Shown: one piece after another, positions 18,141 to 31,161 of the stretch
Layout of the letters: every line of letters starts with the position of its first letter
How positions within the stretch are numbered: the first letter of the stretch is position 1
Source of the DNA: Parus major
Taxonomy: Eukaryota > Chordata > Aves > Passeriformes > Paridae
Assembly: GCF_001522545.3 (NCBI RefSeq)
Contig: NC_031774.1
Span: 55,617,871-55,681,870, forward strand
Length of the DNA stretch: 64,000 nucleotides
Direction: 5' to 3'
The notes under the pieces: model-generated
What the model was told of the DNA's origin: nothing
Seen by the model: the letters and a program-made list of their open reading frames with translations, nothing else
Database searches by the model: none
Program-made: the position numbers and the translations under genes

Positions 18141-19266
18141 TAGAAATGTTATGTTTCCTTTCTCAGATATGAGTATCTTCCCTAATTTTCACCTACTCAG
18201 CATTCAAATTAAATGAAAATTAAACCTGAACCCTTTTCCTGTCCATAACTTGATATTTTACCCACAACTCTCTGGTAAAAAAAATGACATTATACCTGTT
18301 CAGCATCTCCTTCTGTGTCCTTGGGAATATATTTCCTAACTAAAGATACTTGGATTTTCAATTTTCCTGCTCAATACTGAGCTGCTACACTGCTGAAAAT
18401 CCTGGTGTTTTCTTTGCTGCACCCATCTACCCCATCCACTGATGCATCCACACCATCACAGACACTGGGGTGTTTTTCCAGCAGGAATGACTTGCTGACA
18501 TGGTCCTGGGCTGGTGCTGCTGTCAGGGACAAACATCTCCTTGCAGGGTGCTGCAGGAAAATGTTCCTCAGGGGCAGCTCAGTGTGTGGGTCCCAGGCTA
18601 CAATTAAAGCAACTGTTTATCATTAGTATAATAGTTAAATATATTTCTTAATGCCGTTTAAAATCAAGTTCTTAATCAGACTTTAAATGCTTAATGATAT
18701 ATATATATTTATTTTTTTTTTGGTTTGAAGCATTGCTGCTGGTGCAGTCTTTTTAAAAAGGTTTTTCCAGTTAATTTTTGTCCCTGAAGTTTAGGTGGGG
18801 CAAAAACCAGTAAAGACTTAAGGATCAGACTTCTGGGGCTGCTCCAGTGGTCCTGAATCAGCAGGAGCCTTTCTGTAGCTGTGAGGATTTTCCCTCAGCA
18901 GGATTTGCAGACGTGGGAAGCCTTTCCATGAACTTCCGTGGCTTAGAATTAGATTTCAGCAGCAGAGAATGTCCCCAGCAGGCTGAAAACAGGATGCCAT
19001 CCCTCTAATAAAATGTCTCCAGAAGGCAGAAGAAGGAGTTTTGATTCCTTTCACATTTACCTGTGTTGCCTTGAAGGAGTTGTACTTTTTTCCTCTTTTG
19101 CAAGGTCTTTAAGCCCGGAGCCTGAAACCGCTCTGTGCGCCAATTTAGAGAAACCACTGAGGTCTGAGACTGCATATCTTCGAGCAGAAAGGAGATTTAC
19201 TAGCATTGGGTGAGGCCTGAGTAGTTCTGACACGATTTCTGACACGCTTTCCCTCTTTTCCTGCAG

Positions 19267-19382
19267 GCTGGACCAAGTTTGCCCGGCTGACGCGGGCGCT
19301 GACCAACAGCCGGAGCGTTCTGCAGCAGCTGACACCCATGAACAAGGCTGAGGTGGTGCACAAACACTCCCGCTTGGCCGAG
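19267..19382 (+). CDS. KCNH5: KCNH5 exon: PAS-to-S1 linker with N-terminal calmodulin site
   Basis: The exon has two bases completing the split Gly codon, then 38 codons ([20 protein letters not shown]... to ...[10 protein letters not shown]), ending exactly on a codon. It encodes the cytoplasmic linker between the PAS domain and S1. In EAG channels the basic amphipathic stretch [18 protein letters not shown] (about exon residues 4-21) corresponds to the N-terminal calmodulin-binding site through which calcium-calmodulin inhibits the channel; that role is known for the family and inferred here. Acceptor is CTGCAG at 19261-19266 and donor GTAGGT starts at 19383. The [11 protein letters not shown] segment distinguishes KCNH5 from KCNH1, which I recall as APSVQKGENVHK. 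Human KCNH5 has Thr in place of the Ala in NKAEV as I recall. The exon starts in phase 1 and ends in phase 0. It is more GC-rich than the introns. Confidence 0.96.
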
Positions 19383-19514
19383 GTAGGTGGGGTGGACACC
19401 AGCCTGCTCCCTTCTGAGGGCAGGAGGGGGAAGAAAACCCACCCTAATTCCCACTGGTAAAGGATATTCTTAGAGGAAAATATTTCCCGACTGATTTTTT
19501 CAGCCTCGCCTCTG

Positions 19515-19563
19515 CCTGTCCTAAAGCAGCAGCACGTGGCAAGCCCCACGTTTTTAGGACAGG
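19515..19563. other. Nested hairpin 133 bp downstream of the linker exon
   Basis: An outer perfect 11-bp stem CCTGTCCTAAA (19515-19525) with TTTAGGACAGG (19553-19563) encloses an inner 6-bp stem ACGTGG (19534-19539) with CCACGT (19546-19551) and a 6-base loop. The two stems are joined by an asymmetric internal loop (8 bases on one side, 1 on the other). It lies in the + strand transcript of KCNH5 close to the donor of the exon at 19267-19382, so an effect on splicing or small-RNA processing is conceivable but unproven. Confidence 0.6.
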
Positions 19564-20339
19564 TTATAAAAGCACTCTCTGTAGGGCACTTTTACTGAAA
19601 TGACCCTATTTCTGTGCACACAGTCCTCAGCTTCCTGGGTGTTCCTTAACTTGGGGTGCACAGTGTGCTCCTCTGCTGTGCTCACAGTGACAGGGAACCA
19701 GGATTGATGTCCTTGAGTCCTTCTCCCAGGAAAATGGGACAGTTTGAGAAACCTCTTTGGCAGCACTGCTGTCTGTGTCCCCAGGGACTGCATGTATACC
19801 CTGATCTTGACTTTCTTGCACAGCCATTCCTACAATATTTCCCTTATCACTTTTATCTTCAGAGCTGATGAAATAAACTCTTTGGCAGGTTGCAAACATC
19901 TCCTTACCAGTGCAGGTGGTGCAACAAGTGAATACCTTCAGGTTAACTGATGAAACAGGTTCTGCTTTCATCTTCATGTCCACTGGTAATGAAAAATAAA
20001 TGGGTCAAAAATTCAGGGTCAAAATACATGAGCTCCTGAAAAAGATAGCACTTGTGCCAGAGGACTTATCCTGTAGAATTGATAGCGGCTTTAAATGTTT
20101 GGGTTTTTGGTTTTTTTTTGTTTTCATTATCTTTCTGGTTTTAGTGAACTTTGATAGTAAAAAATACAAATGATCAGAATGGAAACCCACAGTTTTCAGG
20201 TGTTGGCAGTGTGATGTTTTCCCTTGCATGCTCCTATACCAATAACTTGGATAAATGCTGGGTTACTGACACCTCATACTTTTCAAATTCATGACATTTC
20301 AGTGTCCTGTAAATCCAGTTATATCCATTCTTCGTTTAA

Positions 20340-20590
20340 TCTGGAGAAGGGAAGACTAGAAAAGATGGTAACAATATTCAAAAGAGTCCAAATCAGCTGC
20401 ATGGAATGAGGGAGGAAATTGTTCACCAGGACCACTATGGCTAGAGGAAAAAGAAATGGCATTAGGTCACAGCAGGGGAGATTTAGATCAGGAGTAGGTG
20501 TGCTCAGGAATAGGTGGGATGAGGTTGTACTCAGGAGTAGTTGCTTGGAGAGTGTGAAAAATCTTCTCTTAAAAGTAGTTTATGGCTGGA
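20340..20590 (+). mobile_element. Old CR1-type LINE fragment
   Basis: The sense strand matches the 3' UTR side of older CR1 families: GAAGGGAAGACTAGAAAAGA followed by TGGTAACAATATTCAAA (compare 'gataacagttttcaaat'), then GGAGGAAATTGTTCACCAGG, then AAATGGCATTAGGTCACAGC and AGGGGAGATTTAGATCAGG. The order of the blocks fits, but divergence is high, so this is an old insertion. Confidence 0.65.
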
Positions 20591-22734
20591 AAGTGCTTTG
20601 CAGGCAAAGTGCTGTGAGGAAGGCAGAGTGAGGGGAGGTTCACCATCGCTGTACAGGCCCCATTTTCCATATTTCTGTGTCTGAGCAGGAACATTGCCTT
20701 CATAGCTCATCCCTTGCAGAATGTGCAGCTCACCTTATCAGACTTAACAGTTACCAGTCATTTTCATTAGCTGTACACTGGAATAATTCAGACAGTCTGT
20801 GGTAAACGCAGCTGCCTAATAAGATATTGTATTGTGTATTTTTTGGTGATTTAAAATTAAAAATCCATGCAGCTTGAAAGAAATAATCATTATAGTTCAG
20901 TGGTCTCCACAGCCACCTGCCACCCACTCACCATGTCAAACTCAGCATGATATTATGTTAAGAATAATAATTATGCTTTTACAGTATCGTGGGAGCTCCC
21001 AAGCACTCCACCACCAGAGGCACAGGGAACTATCAAGCATATGTTAATAGCATTTTCCTTGAGCCCTGAGTAGCTTATTTTTCCAGCTCTAGTGAGGATG
21101 TTTCCAGCTCCTGCCCCAGTGAACAAGGCAGGGAACAAACAGGCCTGAAGAAACCAGGGAAAGAAGTCCCAGTGCTGATTTATCAGTGAAGTGTTGGACA
21201 CTGATGTATCCAAAGGGATATCTGGAGATAACAAATTATGAGGCAAAGCCAAAATGGTGTGTTAAGTGCAGGTGAAAATTTTCACTTTGAAAGAAATTTT
21301 CACAAGGCTGCTGTGATAAAATGATTGTGTTGATCACTGCTTTAATTCCAGGGAAAACCCCATGGACCCACCAGCGAGTTCAGTGTGCTGCAGTGGTTTT
21401 AGGAGTATAGAAGTGCTGATAGTGAGCCTGTCCTGGGCGCTGGGGGAGGGACACCTCGGGTTTGATGTTTTTGTAGGTCTCACCAGGGGTTTTGGCATCT
21501 GTGGCTGTCTCTGACAAGTGCCACTGGGACCACCCCACCCCACAGAGGGCTCTGTGTTACACTGGAGCTGGTGTGGCAGGAGGCTGCTGGTGCAGCCACA
21601 GGTTCCTGGAGGTCTCTGCTGCTCTCTCACTGCTGCCTGTGTAGTGGGTCCAGTGCTTTTCTGGCCATGGCCTAAATTTGTGCAATTCTACTGGCCCTGT
21701 GGGAAAGAAATGGCTAATTAATGTAACAAGTTAGATTTGTGTTGTGTCAGCTCAACTGACTTTCCTTACAGATAGTGATTGCTAAATGTGGGCTTAGGGA
21801 GGGTGGGACCAGGTAGGCAGAAGCAGGTTTGCTTCCCTTCAGCCTGACATTGTCCCAGATTTGTCATCTTGGGAAGCCACATCCCCCATCACAGAATGAG
21901 GGAGGCTTCTGTTGTCCCTTGGTGATTCCTGGAGAGCAGATTTTCAGCAGAGCTAGACTTTTACTGTTGGATCTCAGTAACAGCTTTCTCTTAAAAGACA
22001 AGACTGCAAAGAATTAATGGAAAGTCCCTATCTATGGTGCTTGAGTTCATATTCTTAGTTATTATATGGTTATTTCAGAGCCATTTACTCCTCTCCATTG
22101 AGGAATCATTCTGTGTTTGATCAGTTTTACACATCTGAGGCTGGAAATATGGTGCATCAGCCCTAGTATGGGGCAGGTGTAGGGCTGAAATGAGTTTTAG
22201 AGTTGCTGTAATTATTTATTTTATCCCATACAGACTTCAGATCCCCAGATGGATCCCCAAATGGATCTTTCAGTTGTCAGTGCAATAAATTGTCACGTGT
22301 GTGCTCCTTAGTGCCTTTGTTTCTTGTGTTACACTGAGATAAGAGGTAATTAGATTAGCTGAGAATGCCTTAAGTGAATTTGGCTTGGTTTTTGCAGTCT
22401 TTCCAGTTCCACAATTTTACAACAGTGAGCATGCAGGAGATTATAGTCCTGTGCAAAAAAAAAAAGAGGAGTAATTACAGGAGATAAAGGAGAACCTACT
22501 AGTGATATTGAGCTTGTGGAAGCAACAACTTTTTGAAGAAAAGATGAAGGAAGTGTGATATTAGCAGGGTTTTAGGACAAAAGTTGTGCACATGATGACT
22601 CATTTTAGGTGGTCAGCCAGCAAGGCTGGGGTGTTTCACCTTTGATAGGGCGTTGCTCTGGCTCAGCAGTGATTTACAAAAGAGGTCAGGCACAAGGAAT
22701 TAGTCTTGTAACTCTTGAAAATCTGAATGAGTGG

Positions 22735-22976
22735 TCATGTTTAGGTTATGTGTTAGGAAGAAACTCCTCTCTGTGAGGGTGCTGAGGCACTGGAACAGGT
22801 TGCCAGAGAAGCTGTGGCTGCCCCATCCCTGAAAGCGTTCAAGGCCAGGTTGTGTAGGGCTTGGAGCAGCCTGATCTAGTGGAAAACTCCCTGCCCACAC
22901 CGGGAGGGTCAGAGGTAGATTGTCCTTAGATTGTCTTTTAGTTCCCTTCCAATTTAGACTATTCTATGATTCTATG
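22735..22976 (+). mobile_element. CR1 LINE 3' end with terminal octamer repeats
   Basis: Sense CR1 3' end: a TGTTAGGAAGAAACTCCTCT start, GGCACTGGAACAGGTTGCCA, GAAGCTGTGGCTGCCCCATC, GTTCAAGGCCAGGTTGTGTA, and a terminus that is exactly two copies of ATTCTATG (22961-22976). The octamer tail is diagnostic of CR1 in birds and related reptiles. About 240 bp, 5' truncated, no coding capacity. Confidence 0.95.
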
Positions 22977-23279
22977 TTCATAACTGCAAAGCATAAGCTG
23001 GTGTGGCAGTACCCAAAACCTCTTTATGGAGCCTCTCTTCCCCTGCTGTTGGCCTGGGTTCTCCTCATCTGCAGAGACCTCCCTTTTTGCAGGAATATTC
23101 TCAGATGCTGTGCTGTTGCCATTCATTGGTTGAGAGCTGCCTCCACACATCCTAAATAAATCAGATTATTTAGAACCTGTTGGTTGCCTTGCAATGTCCA
23201 ACAAGCACGGTCCTGTCTCTGCTGCTCCTCACAGGAATCTGTAGGACACTCATTGGATCCTATTCCCTGAAAACTGTAA

Positions 23280-23735
<456 letters not shown>

Positions 23736-26700
23736 TAGGGATTAATTTAGAAGCTTGTTCCCAGTGAGGCAGCTCATGCTCTGTGCAAATACAGCGGGGT
23801 GGCCTTGAGCTGCTGGGATTTACCAACAAGACATTCCTGTGTTGGTGGAGAGGTGTCTTAGGGTTCCAGTACCATGTGTGGATGTTTATTTTAGAGACAG
23901 GGGTTTTAGAATGGCTTGAATGTCATCCAAAAACATGGGTCCCTGTTGAAGTGGGCTGGGCCAGTTGGGATGTCCCCTGTCACAGCCTTCCTTCTCAGCT
24001 CAGTCTTTGGGCGGCTCTAACCCATTGCAGGGCTCGATTACACTTCTGTATTTGCTCTGGCTGAAGCTGGTGACAAATTTGCCACTTATATGAAAGTAGG
24101 GAATGGCTCTGAATAAACCCTAGGACTACCTTTTGAACCAGGCTGTAATCTTTTTCTTTTTTTTTTAATGCCATTTTAAATGCTTGATTGAGAGGGAGAT
24201 CTATTTCCATTTCTTTTGGTACAATTTTTCAACTACATCTAAAATTTGAGAAACTGTTTGAGGAGAAAAAACATAAATATTGTAGATGGATACTGAATTA
24301 AAGCTTTTTAACTGCTAAGTGTGTTAACATTTATGCAATCAAGCTTCTGGCCTAAGCTAATACAGAAAACAAGCAATAACTACAACAAATAGTGCATGCC
24401 CTAGTCAGCGTACAGAAATTCATTATTAAAATGGAACTGTAATGGTTTTAGGACTTGTTTTAATTTTTCTCCAGAGCTTTTTGTCTTCAGGGCCATAAAC
24501 AGATGAAAAAGCCTCTGTTCATTTTTGAACATTTTAAGACTTTTTTCTTAGAACACCATTTAGTGAGGTTGTTTGTTTGTTTTTTAATTCTCAGTTCTGC
24601 ACTTATAAATTCTCACTATATAAACCCTACATTCTTTTTTCATTTTTTTTTTTAATCCAGGCTTTGCTGCAAATTTTGTAGAGCTCCTTTAAGATTCCAT
24701 CCCTGAGTCTGTGTACTGAGTAGCATCTTTTGACATTGTTCCATTTTATTTATAGCAAATATGACAGAAGTGATAATACTTGCAGCTTAAATTCAAGATC
24801 CCATGAGTGCTGCCCATCTGAAACCAGGTTCTACAGTCAGACTTTTTAAGAAGGTGATATTAGCAAAGTTGTAGATGTAACACATCTTTTTAAGATAACC
24901 AGTTTCAGACTCAGAGGAACCTGGTTTTCATAAGAAATGCAGCATTATCTCCAGATTTTTGTGCTTTAGTATGTAAAACAAACAGAAAATTTCTGTGCCC
25001 AAGCAGGACAGATTTAAAGGATGAGGTTAACCTCTTTCTCTAACATGTACATGGGAAATAAACCATCTGCAGTATTTGTGACAGGGAAGAGAATCTTGAC
25101 ACAGCACATTGTAACTGAGACACGCCTAAAGTGACAAACTTTAATCAAAAAGTAATAACAGTAGCAAGGTATCATGAACTCCAGTGATCCTAGAGCAGCT
25201 GTCATTTACTTTCAAACAAATTAAACATTAACTCCTTTTTAATAAAGGAGACAACAGTGAGATTCCCTTGTCACGAAGTGCTCTGTTATGGCTCTGGAGC
25301 CTCAGCAGGTACTGGTTTATATTTACTTGATTTCCCTTCCCTCCAAGTCCAGCTTTCCCTAGTGTCTGAAAAGAATTGAAGTGATTTTGAAAACAGGTAT
25401 GTAAACAGTCAGCTTTTCCTCCCTGGGTCTACATTTTCTCTTTTCCCTGTCCTTCAGGGGAGATATTTTTATTTTTTTGTGATATGTCTTCATTTGTGAC
25501 ATTTAAGTCTTTTGAGCTGGTCAGTGTGCTCTGGGTGGTTGCAGTTATTAATGCTCTTTATCTTCATTTAGTTTTTAACATTTATTTTAACTCGTGCTTC
25601 TTGTCTGGGATTTTAACTTTTTGGCCCCCCAGTAGCAGGGTGTTCAAACACTGTTTATAGGTAAAGAATAAGTAAATATAAAATCTTAATTTGTGAGAGA
25701 TACTCTGATTAAAAGCAATGGTTCTGATTAGAAAGTGGATGTTTCCTTCTTAAAGCAAGTAGAAGAGAGAAGAGTTCTTTTAGCTCTGCATTCTGCGAGG
25801 TTTTAACTCTTTGTCTTGGCCCTGGGTGTTGGAAAAAAAGTGTTAAAGTTGATGATTGTGTCATTTCAAATAAAGCAGCAGAAAATGAGCTTAGCAGTAA
25901 AGACCTTGGGTACAGGTCCTGGTGTTCTTTGAGTTCTTGGTATGGTGGAGAGGGATGGACCCAAATCAGAGGGAACAGCCCTAAAAGGCAGCTGAGTGAA
26001 AGGTGACTTTCCAAATTTCCCTTGTTTTTTCCCACATCTGACCCTTGTTGTCCCACATAAATCATCAGATGATTTTTTGCTACTTGTTAAGGAGCTGGAT
26101 GAGAAGAGGGAATACCATTGGATGGGGTTTATTTTCCTCCCTATGGGCAGATCTCTCACTCATGAAGAAGGATATGGCCAAGGAGGTTTGGGATTTTGTC
26201 TCTTTGTTGTATATGTAGACTGCTCTATGTGATAGAGGTGCTTGAAGTAAATTAAGATGCTTTAAGCACTAGAGTGCTATTTATTAATGCCAAAATTAAG
26301 GAGATGAATGAAAAGATTAAAAAAAAAAGGTTGAAAAAAGGAAATGTGTGGTCTTTTTACCAAGGGCTGTAGTTCTTCAAATGCAGACAGTCTTGGTCAG
26401 AGTAGGAATGGTGTCACTTCCTTCCCAGACAGCATTAGGTGAAGGCTGGAGTTCCCACCTGGGGCAAATATGACTGCAAATCAAAGTTATTTTATTGTTG
26501 AGTACATGCAGAGCCTTGGTTGAAGGATGGTAGAAGGAATCCTCTCTTGATGGAGAGGATTATGACACACAAATTGAGAATTGGGGGGGATTAAGATGAT
26601 TTGAGGCAGAATTAGAGGTGTAGGTTTCAATCCTGGAGTTACAGAGCCAGGCTGCTGGAGTCTGCTCAGGGGGATTGGGATGTGTGAGAGGGAGGGGAAA

Positions 26701-29231
26701 GGGAACATAATAGAGACACTTTGCAGAGCACAGAGTGATCTAAGTTGATGTGATGGATGAGGATTTAAGTGGCTAAGTGGTATTGATAGGGTAGGAAAAC
26801 AAGGTAAGATAGTCAGGAGAAAAATGAACTGATGGGGAGGAAAGTGTAATCCTTAGTGGGATATTTAATTTTGGAAATTTGCTAGGATGGAAGTCCCAGA
26901 AAATCAGAAAAATACATGACATCTTTTCTAATTGGGCAGCATATCCTGCACTGAAATACATTCTGGCTAAGCCAAAACCATAGAGAAAACCTTTCCTATA
27001 CAGAAGTGTGATGGGGAGCAGCATGGTGCATACTGGGGAATCCAGGCTGTTTTCAAGGATGAAACCAGAACAGAATGTGTGTGCTCAGAATCTCTGAAAC
27101 TTGGCTCATTTTTTATTTTTTTTTTTAGTATAAGAATTCTCTGAAACTTCAGATTTAGTCTAAAAGTGTCTTCTTGTCTCTTCTTTAACATTATGGAAAA
27201 AAGAAAAGACACAAAATTTTGGATTAATGGGCAATTTGGTGTTTGGACCCAAAGATTTTGGTCCCATGAAGTTCCTGCAGGTATTAGGATGTACACATGT
27301 GTGTAGTGACTGAAAATTGGATTTTTGTCATGGAATTACAAGTTACTTTGCAGTGCTTCTGATTTTCTTTTTCCTCAGTAATGAGCTGTATGTAACAACT
27401 CTTCCACTGCTGTATGCACCAGTTTATAAAAATTATAAAATTGTGGCTCCCTGCTTTTGAAGCTGGAGAATTATGTAACCTCAAGCCTTAGCCTTTATAT
27501 GTGTTCTGCCTATTTGAGAGATAAATATCTGACCTCTCTTGATCTGGGCTACCAAAAAGTTGTTTGTAACCATTTCTTCCATACAAGTCACAATTATCAG
27601 ACTCATAATGTGATGAAATTGTCAGCAAATTTTCAGGTGCCCAAGGATGCTGATCAGGTGTGGTCAAACCATGCTAAAATCTCCCTTTGGGACCAAATAC
27701 ATCAATTTACATCCCAGGACACCAGAATGTTGGGCAGGTGTTTGGCTCTTGTCTTCACATGTATTTGGCCCTCTGCAAATAAGTATTTTGAGTAAATATT
27801 CCCCAAACGAGATGGATGGACAAGCTTTTGGCCAAATGGAAAATCCTTCCACAAATTAGGGTTAAATTAAACTAAAAAAGCCTCTTACTATTTTGAAAAT
27901 AATTTTTTTTCCCTGGGAATTTTAACTGAGATTCATGAATTTCTGAATTTGTCATGAAATAAAACATAGGAGCTGGATCTCCTCTCTGCCAGCAACATGG
28001 TGCTGAAATGCCATGTCACGTAGTGTGAAGGAAGGGACACGAAGTCAGGGTGGTATCCAGATGGTTTTCAGATGAGTTTATAAAAGATCATCCTTTCTGC
28101 AGAAATTAATTTTCTGAAGCTGATGGCTGGAAGTGAAAGCAGAGAAATTTAAATGACCCAAACCAAAGTTCTGAGCCTGTTGTTTAATAATGTAAGACTA
28201 CGTGACTCAGTGGCCTTTAAAATTTAGTGATCTGTGCAGGGCATAATAAAGCATGGACTCCTTGTAATTGTAATTTTCTTTTAATTACTATTATCGATCT
28301 ATTTCAGCACTGTCAGAAACTTCTTTGTATCACTGCAATTAATAGGAACTAAAATTGCAATGTCTGTAAATTGAAAGCAAATGGAAGCTGATTAAGCTGG
28401 TGTAGCTGTGTTCACATCTGCAGTGCTTTACTGCAAACATTCCCTTTGTGGGAGGTATTTGAAGGAGGGTTTTTGGGCACCAGTCAGGCTGAGTGGTGTA
28501 TGCAAGGTGAAGATAAATTGGTGTGTTTCAAGAGTGTGACTTTGGCTCTGAAGTACAGTCTATGGCTAGCTACCTTTTTTTAAATCTAGGTGGCTGCCAT
28601 GAGAAAATAATTCCCAGAACTAAATCCTGGCTGCAACCAAGTGTTAAACTATGATGCAAATTCCTAGCAAGTCACAACAGGAGCACTAACCACGGGACCT
28701 GGCATTTCCCCCCTTGTTATGCACTCAGAAGACAATTAAATTTGAAGAATGGTGTCATTCTGTTGTAGTATGTGAAAACCCACAATAGAATAATACAGTG
28801 GCATGGGTATGGTATTAAGTTAGAAATGTATCCATTTCTATCCATAGGCATACATTTTGTAGATTTTCAACCATTTTCACCTCTTTCACTTGCTCAGCTC
28901 TATCACCCCATTGCACTGACTTGCAGAACTGCACCTCCTCTCTCTGGCTTTTATTCTAAGGTTTTATTAAAGTTCTGCCACTGTTTAATTAATCAGATTT
29001 ATTTTTTTTTCTTAATTAATTAATCAATCAGCTACTTTAAAGCTATACAAGGTCTGGGATATGTCTGCAGGTTTCCCTGTGGAGACACCTGAATGTTTCC
29101 ATGATGGGAGGGGGAATTTAGGCAGGAAGGAGCAGAGCCAGAGCCAGTGCAGAGGGTGGTGGGTGACCTGAGAGCCTCATCCACCTCCCTGATGTGGGTA
29201 ATGGCATACTGAACTGTAATTATACGTCCCA

Positions 29232-29314
29232 GTTCTCTTTTTTTTTTTTTGCATTTTCTTTCTTCTTTTTTTTTGCCTTTTCTTTCTTTTTTTTAAATTT
29301 TTTTTTTCTTTTTA
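29232..29314. repeat. T-rich low-complexity tract
   Basis: About 80 bases are dominated by T runs broken by C, G and a few A (T12, then TTTCTTTCTTC-like segments, then T9 to T10). It is simple sequence, possibly in part the remnant of an antisense poly(A) tail, but no adjoining retroposon is recognisable. Confidence 0.75.
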
Positions 29315-31139
29315 ATGTGATGTATAATTATACTGGGAAGCAGATGTTGGGTACAAGCCATTTAAAGCAAATCTTCAGTCAGAGTCCAGCAGAGGAAATT
29401 GTTTGTGGAGCACCTTCAAGGGAAGCTTGGTGTCCTGTGTGATCCCTTTTGCTCACAAAGGAAGGCTTACAAAGGAGATGAGGACATGAAATAATCTGAT
29501 CAGATGCTCACTGAAGTGATGCTGATGGGAGTAGCACAAATTCCCATTTTGTCCTCTACCCACCTTCCCTACATGAGTGAAAATTACCATATTTCATGAT
29601 ACTGTCTTTTTTCCCTAGTTTTGGGCACACTGATGCACTAACAAATAAATAGTGCAAGATGCCACATCTCCCTTAACTTGCATCTAGAAGAAATATTTTG
29701 AAATCACCCTTCTCTTTATAACCTCAGTTATTTACTGTTTGAAATGTGCTGCACTGTATAGTTGTGCCATAAACAGTTCACTGGGAGTTTATTTATAATG
29801 TTACAGCTTATTGACATTTGTGTTAGAGGCAAAAAAAAAGAAAAAAAATGAGACTTTTTCCATCACCCTGGTAAAAAAACAAGAAGATAAATCCCAAGCA
29901 ATAAATTTAAGGGTACTTTCAAAATGCATGAGGAAACTTGCTTACATTTTGCTGTAAGGACTCAAATTTTTGCCCACTGAAGTCACTACTCCCATTGCTT
30001 CCAGTGGTGCAGGGTCAAGCATCAATTGGGCTTTGCTTGTATCTGGACCTGGGATCTAGACAGCTGGTGCAGAAGAAGCAAAACCCTTCACTCATGAGTA
30101 TCTACATAATTGAATACAACTCTAAATTCTGCTCTTAAAGTGGGGATAAATCAGAAATGTTGCTGGTTTATTTTTGCCACTACCTCATTTTGATTTGTAA
30201 CTATGCAACTTTAGTGTATTAATTGTTTACTGGGAAATAAAGATTTCTGATACATGTTGGAAGATTTATTTTAACATTAACTCCAGTAAAGCAGCATTAA
30301 GGAGCTAACCAGGGATTTTAGAGCTAAGCTCTATTTAAGTAGCTAAGCTTGAAAATTTCTTTTGGCAATGATTTCCTGGTTGCATTTCAAACGCCCTTTA
30401 CCTCCTCCTGCATAGAATAGGACTTTTTTGGTTGTGTGGCTGCAGGCTCAGCTGCTCATGTTGGCAGGGCTCACCATTTCAGTCATTCCCAAAATCTGTA
30501 GGCACTTTGTTTTCTCTTACATTGTGTGTCATCATGTAACAACTGCTTGGTGGAGATTGCCCAAGGTTTACACAAATCCTGCCTCTTTCAGTGCTTCAGT
30601 ACTAAACTACACAGAATCAGCTATGTGATTTACTTGGGTGATAGTTTTCAGTTTGGGGGTTTTTTTTATTACTTCTGGTGAGAGAAAGGAATGGAAAATT
30701 TTTCCCACACATCTTTAAATAAAGTATTTGGACTGTATCTCAAAATGTGCTAAGCATTCACCTGATCAAACATGAAACCAGGCATTGTGCACAAGGAGGT
30801 ACAGGCACATTTGGGGCGTGGCTCCTCCAGAGCAGCTCTGAGAGGTCATTCTGCCCCAAATCTTCTATTTCTCACCCTTAAGTGTAGTGACACCAGTGTG
30901 ACTAGCTCAGATGCAAACTCCTCTGTGGTCTAGTTTAGGCTGGGGTGAAATATTTCCCCCTTTGAGACTGTATTTGCCTCACTTTGATTTTTCAAAGGAT
31001 AAAAACAAAAGCAGAAATAAACCCCATGTAAAAGTCATGGGGTCCTTTTGAGTCTCTGAGTCACCAGGTTTGGTGAGCAGGTTCATCGTATCACCCCTCC
31101 TATAAACCTCAAACTTATAAAACTTCAAACTTATAAACT

Positions 31140-31161
31140 TTTTGACCTAAAAAGGTCAAAA
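31140..31161. other. Everted AGGTCA palindrome (ER4-type), first copy
   Basis: TTTTGACCT, AAAA, AGGTCAAAA: 9-bp perfect inverted arms. Within it TGACCT and AGGTCA are everted nuclear-receptor half-sites with 4 bases between them. It follows a short direct repeat of TCAAACTTATAAA. Binding is only inferred from the motif. Confidence 0.5.
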
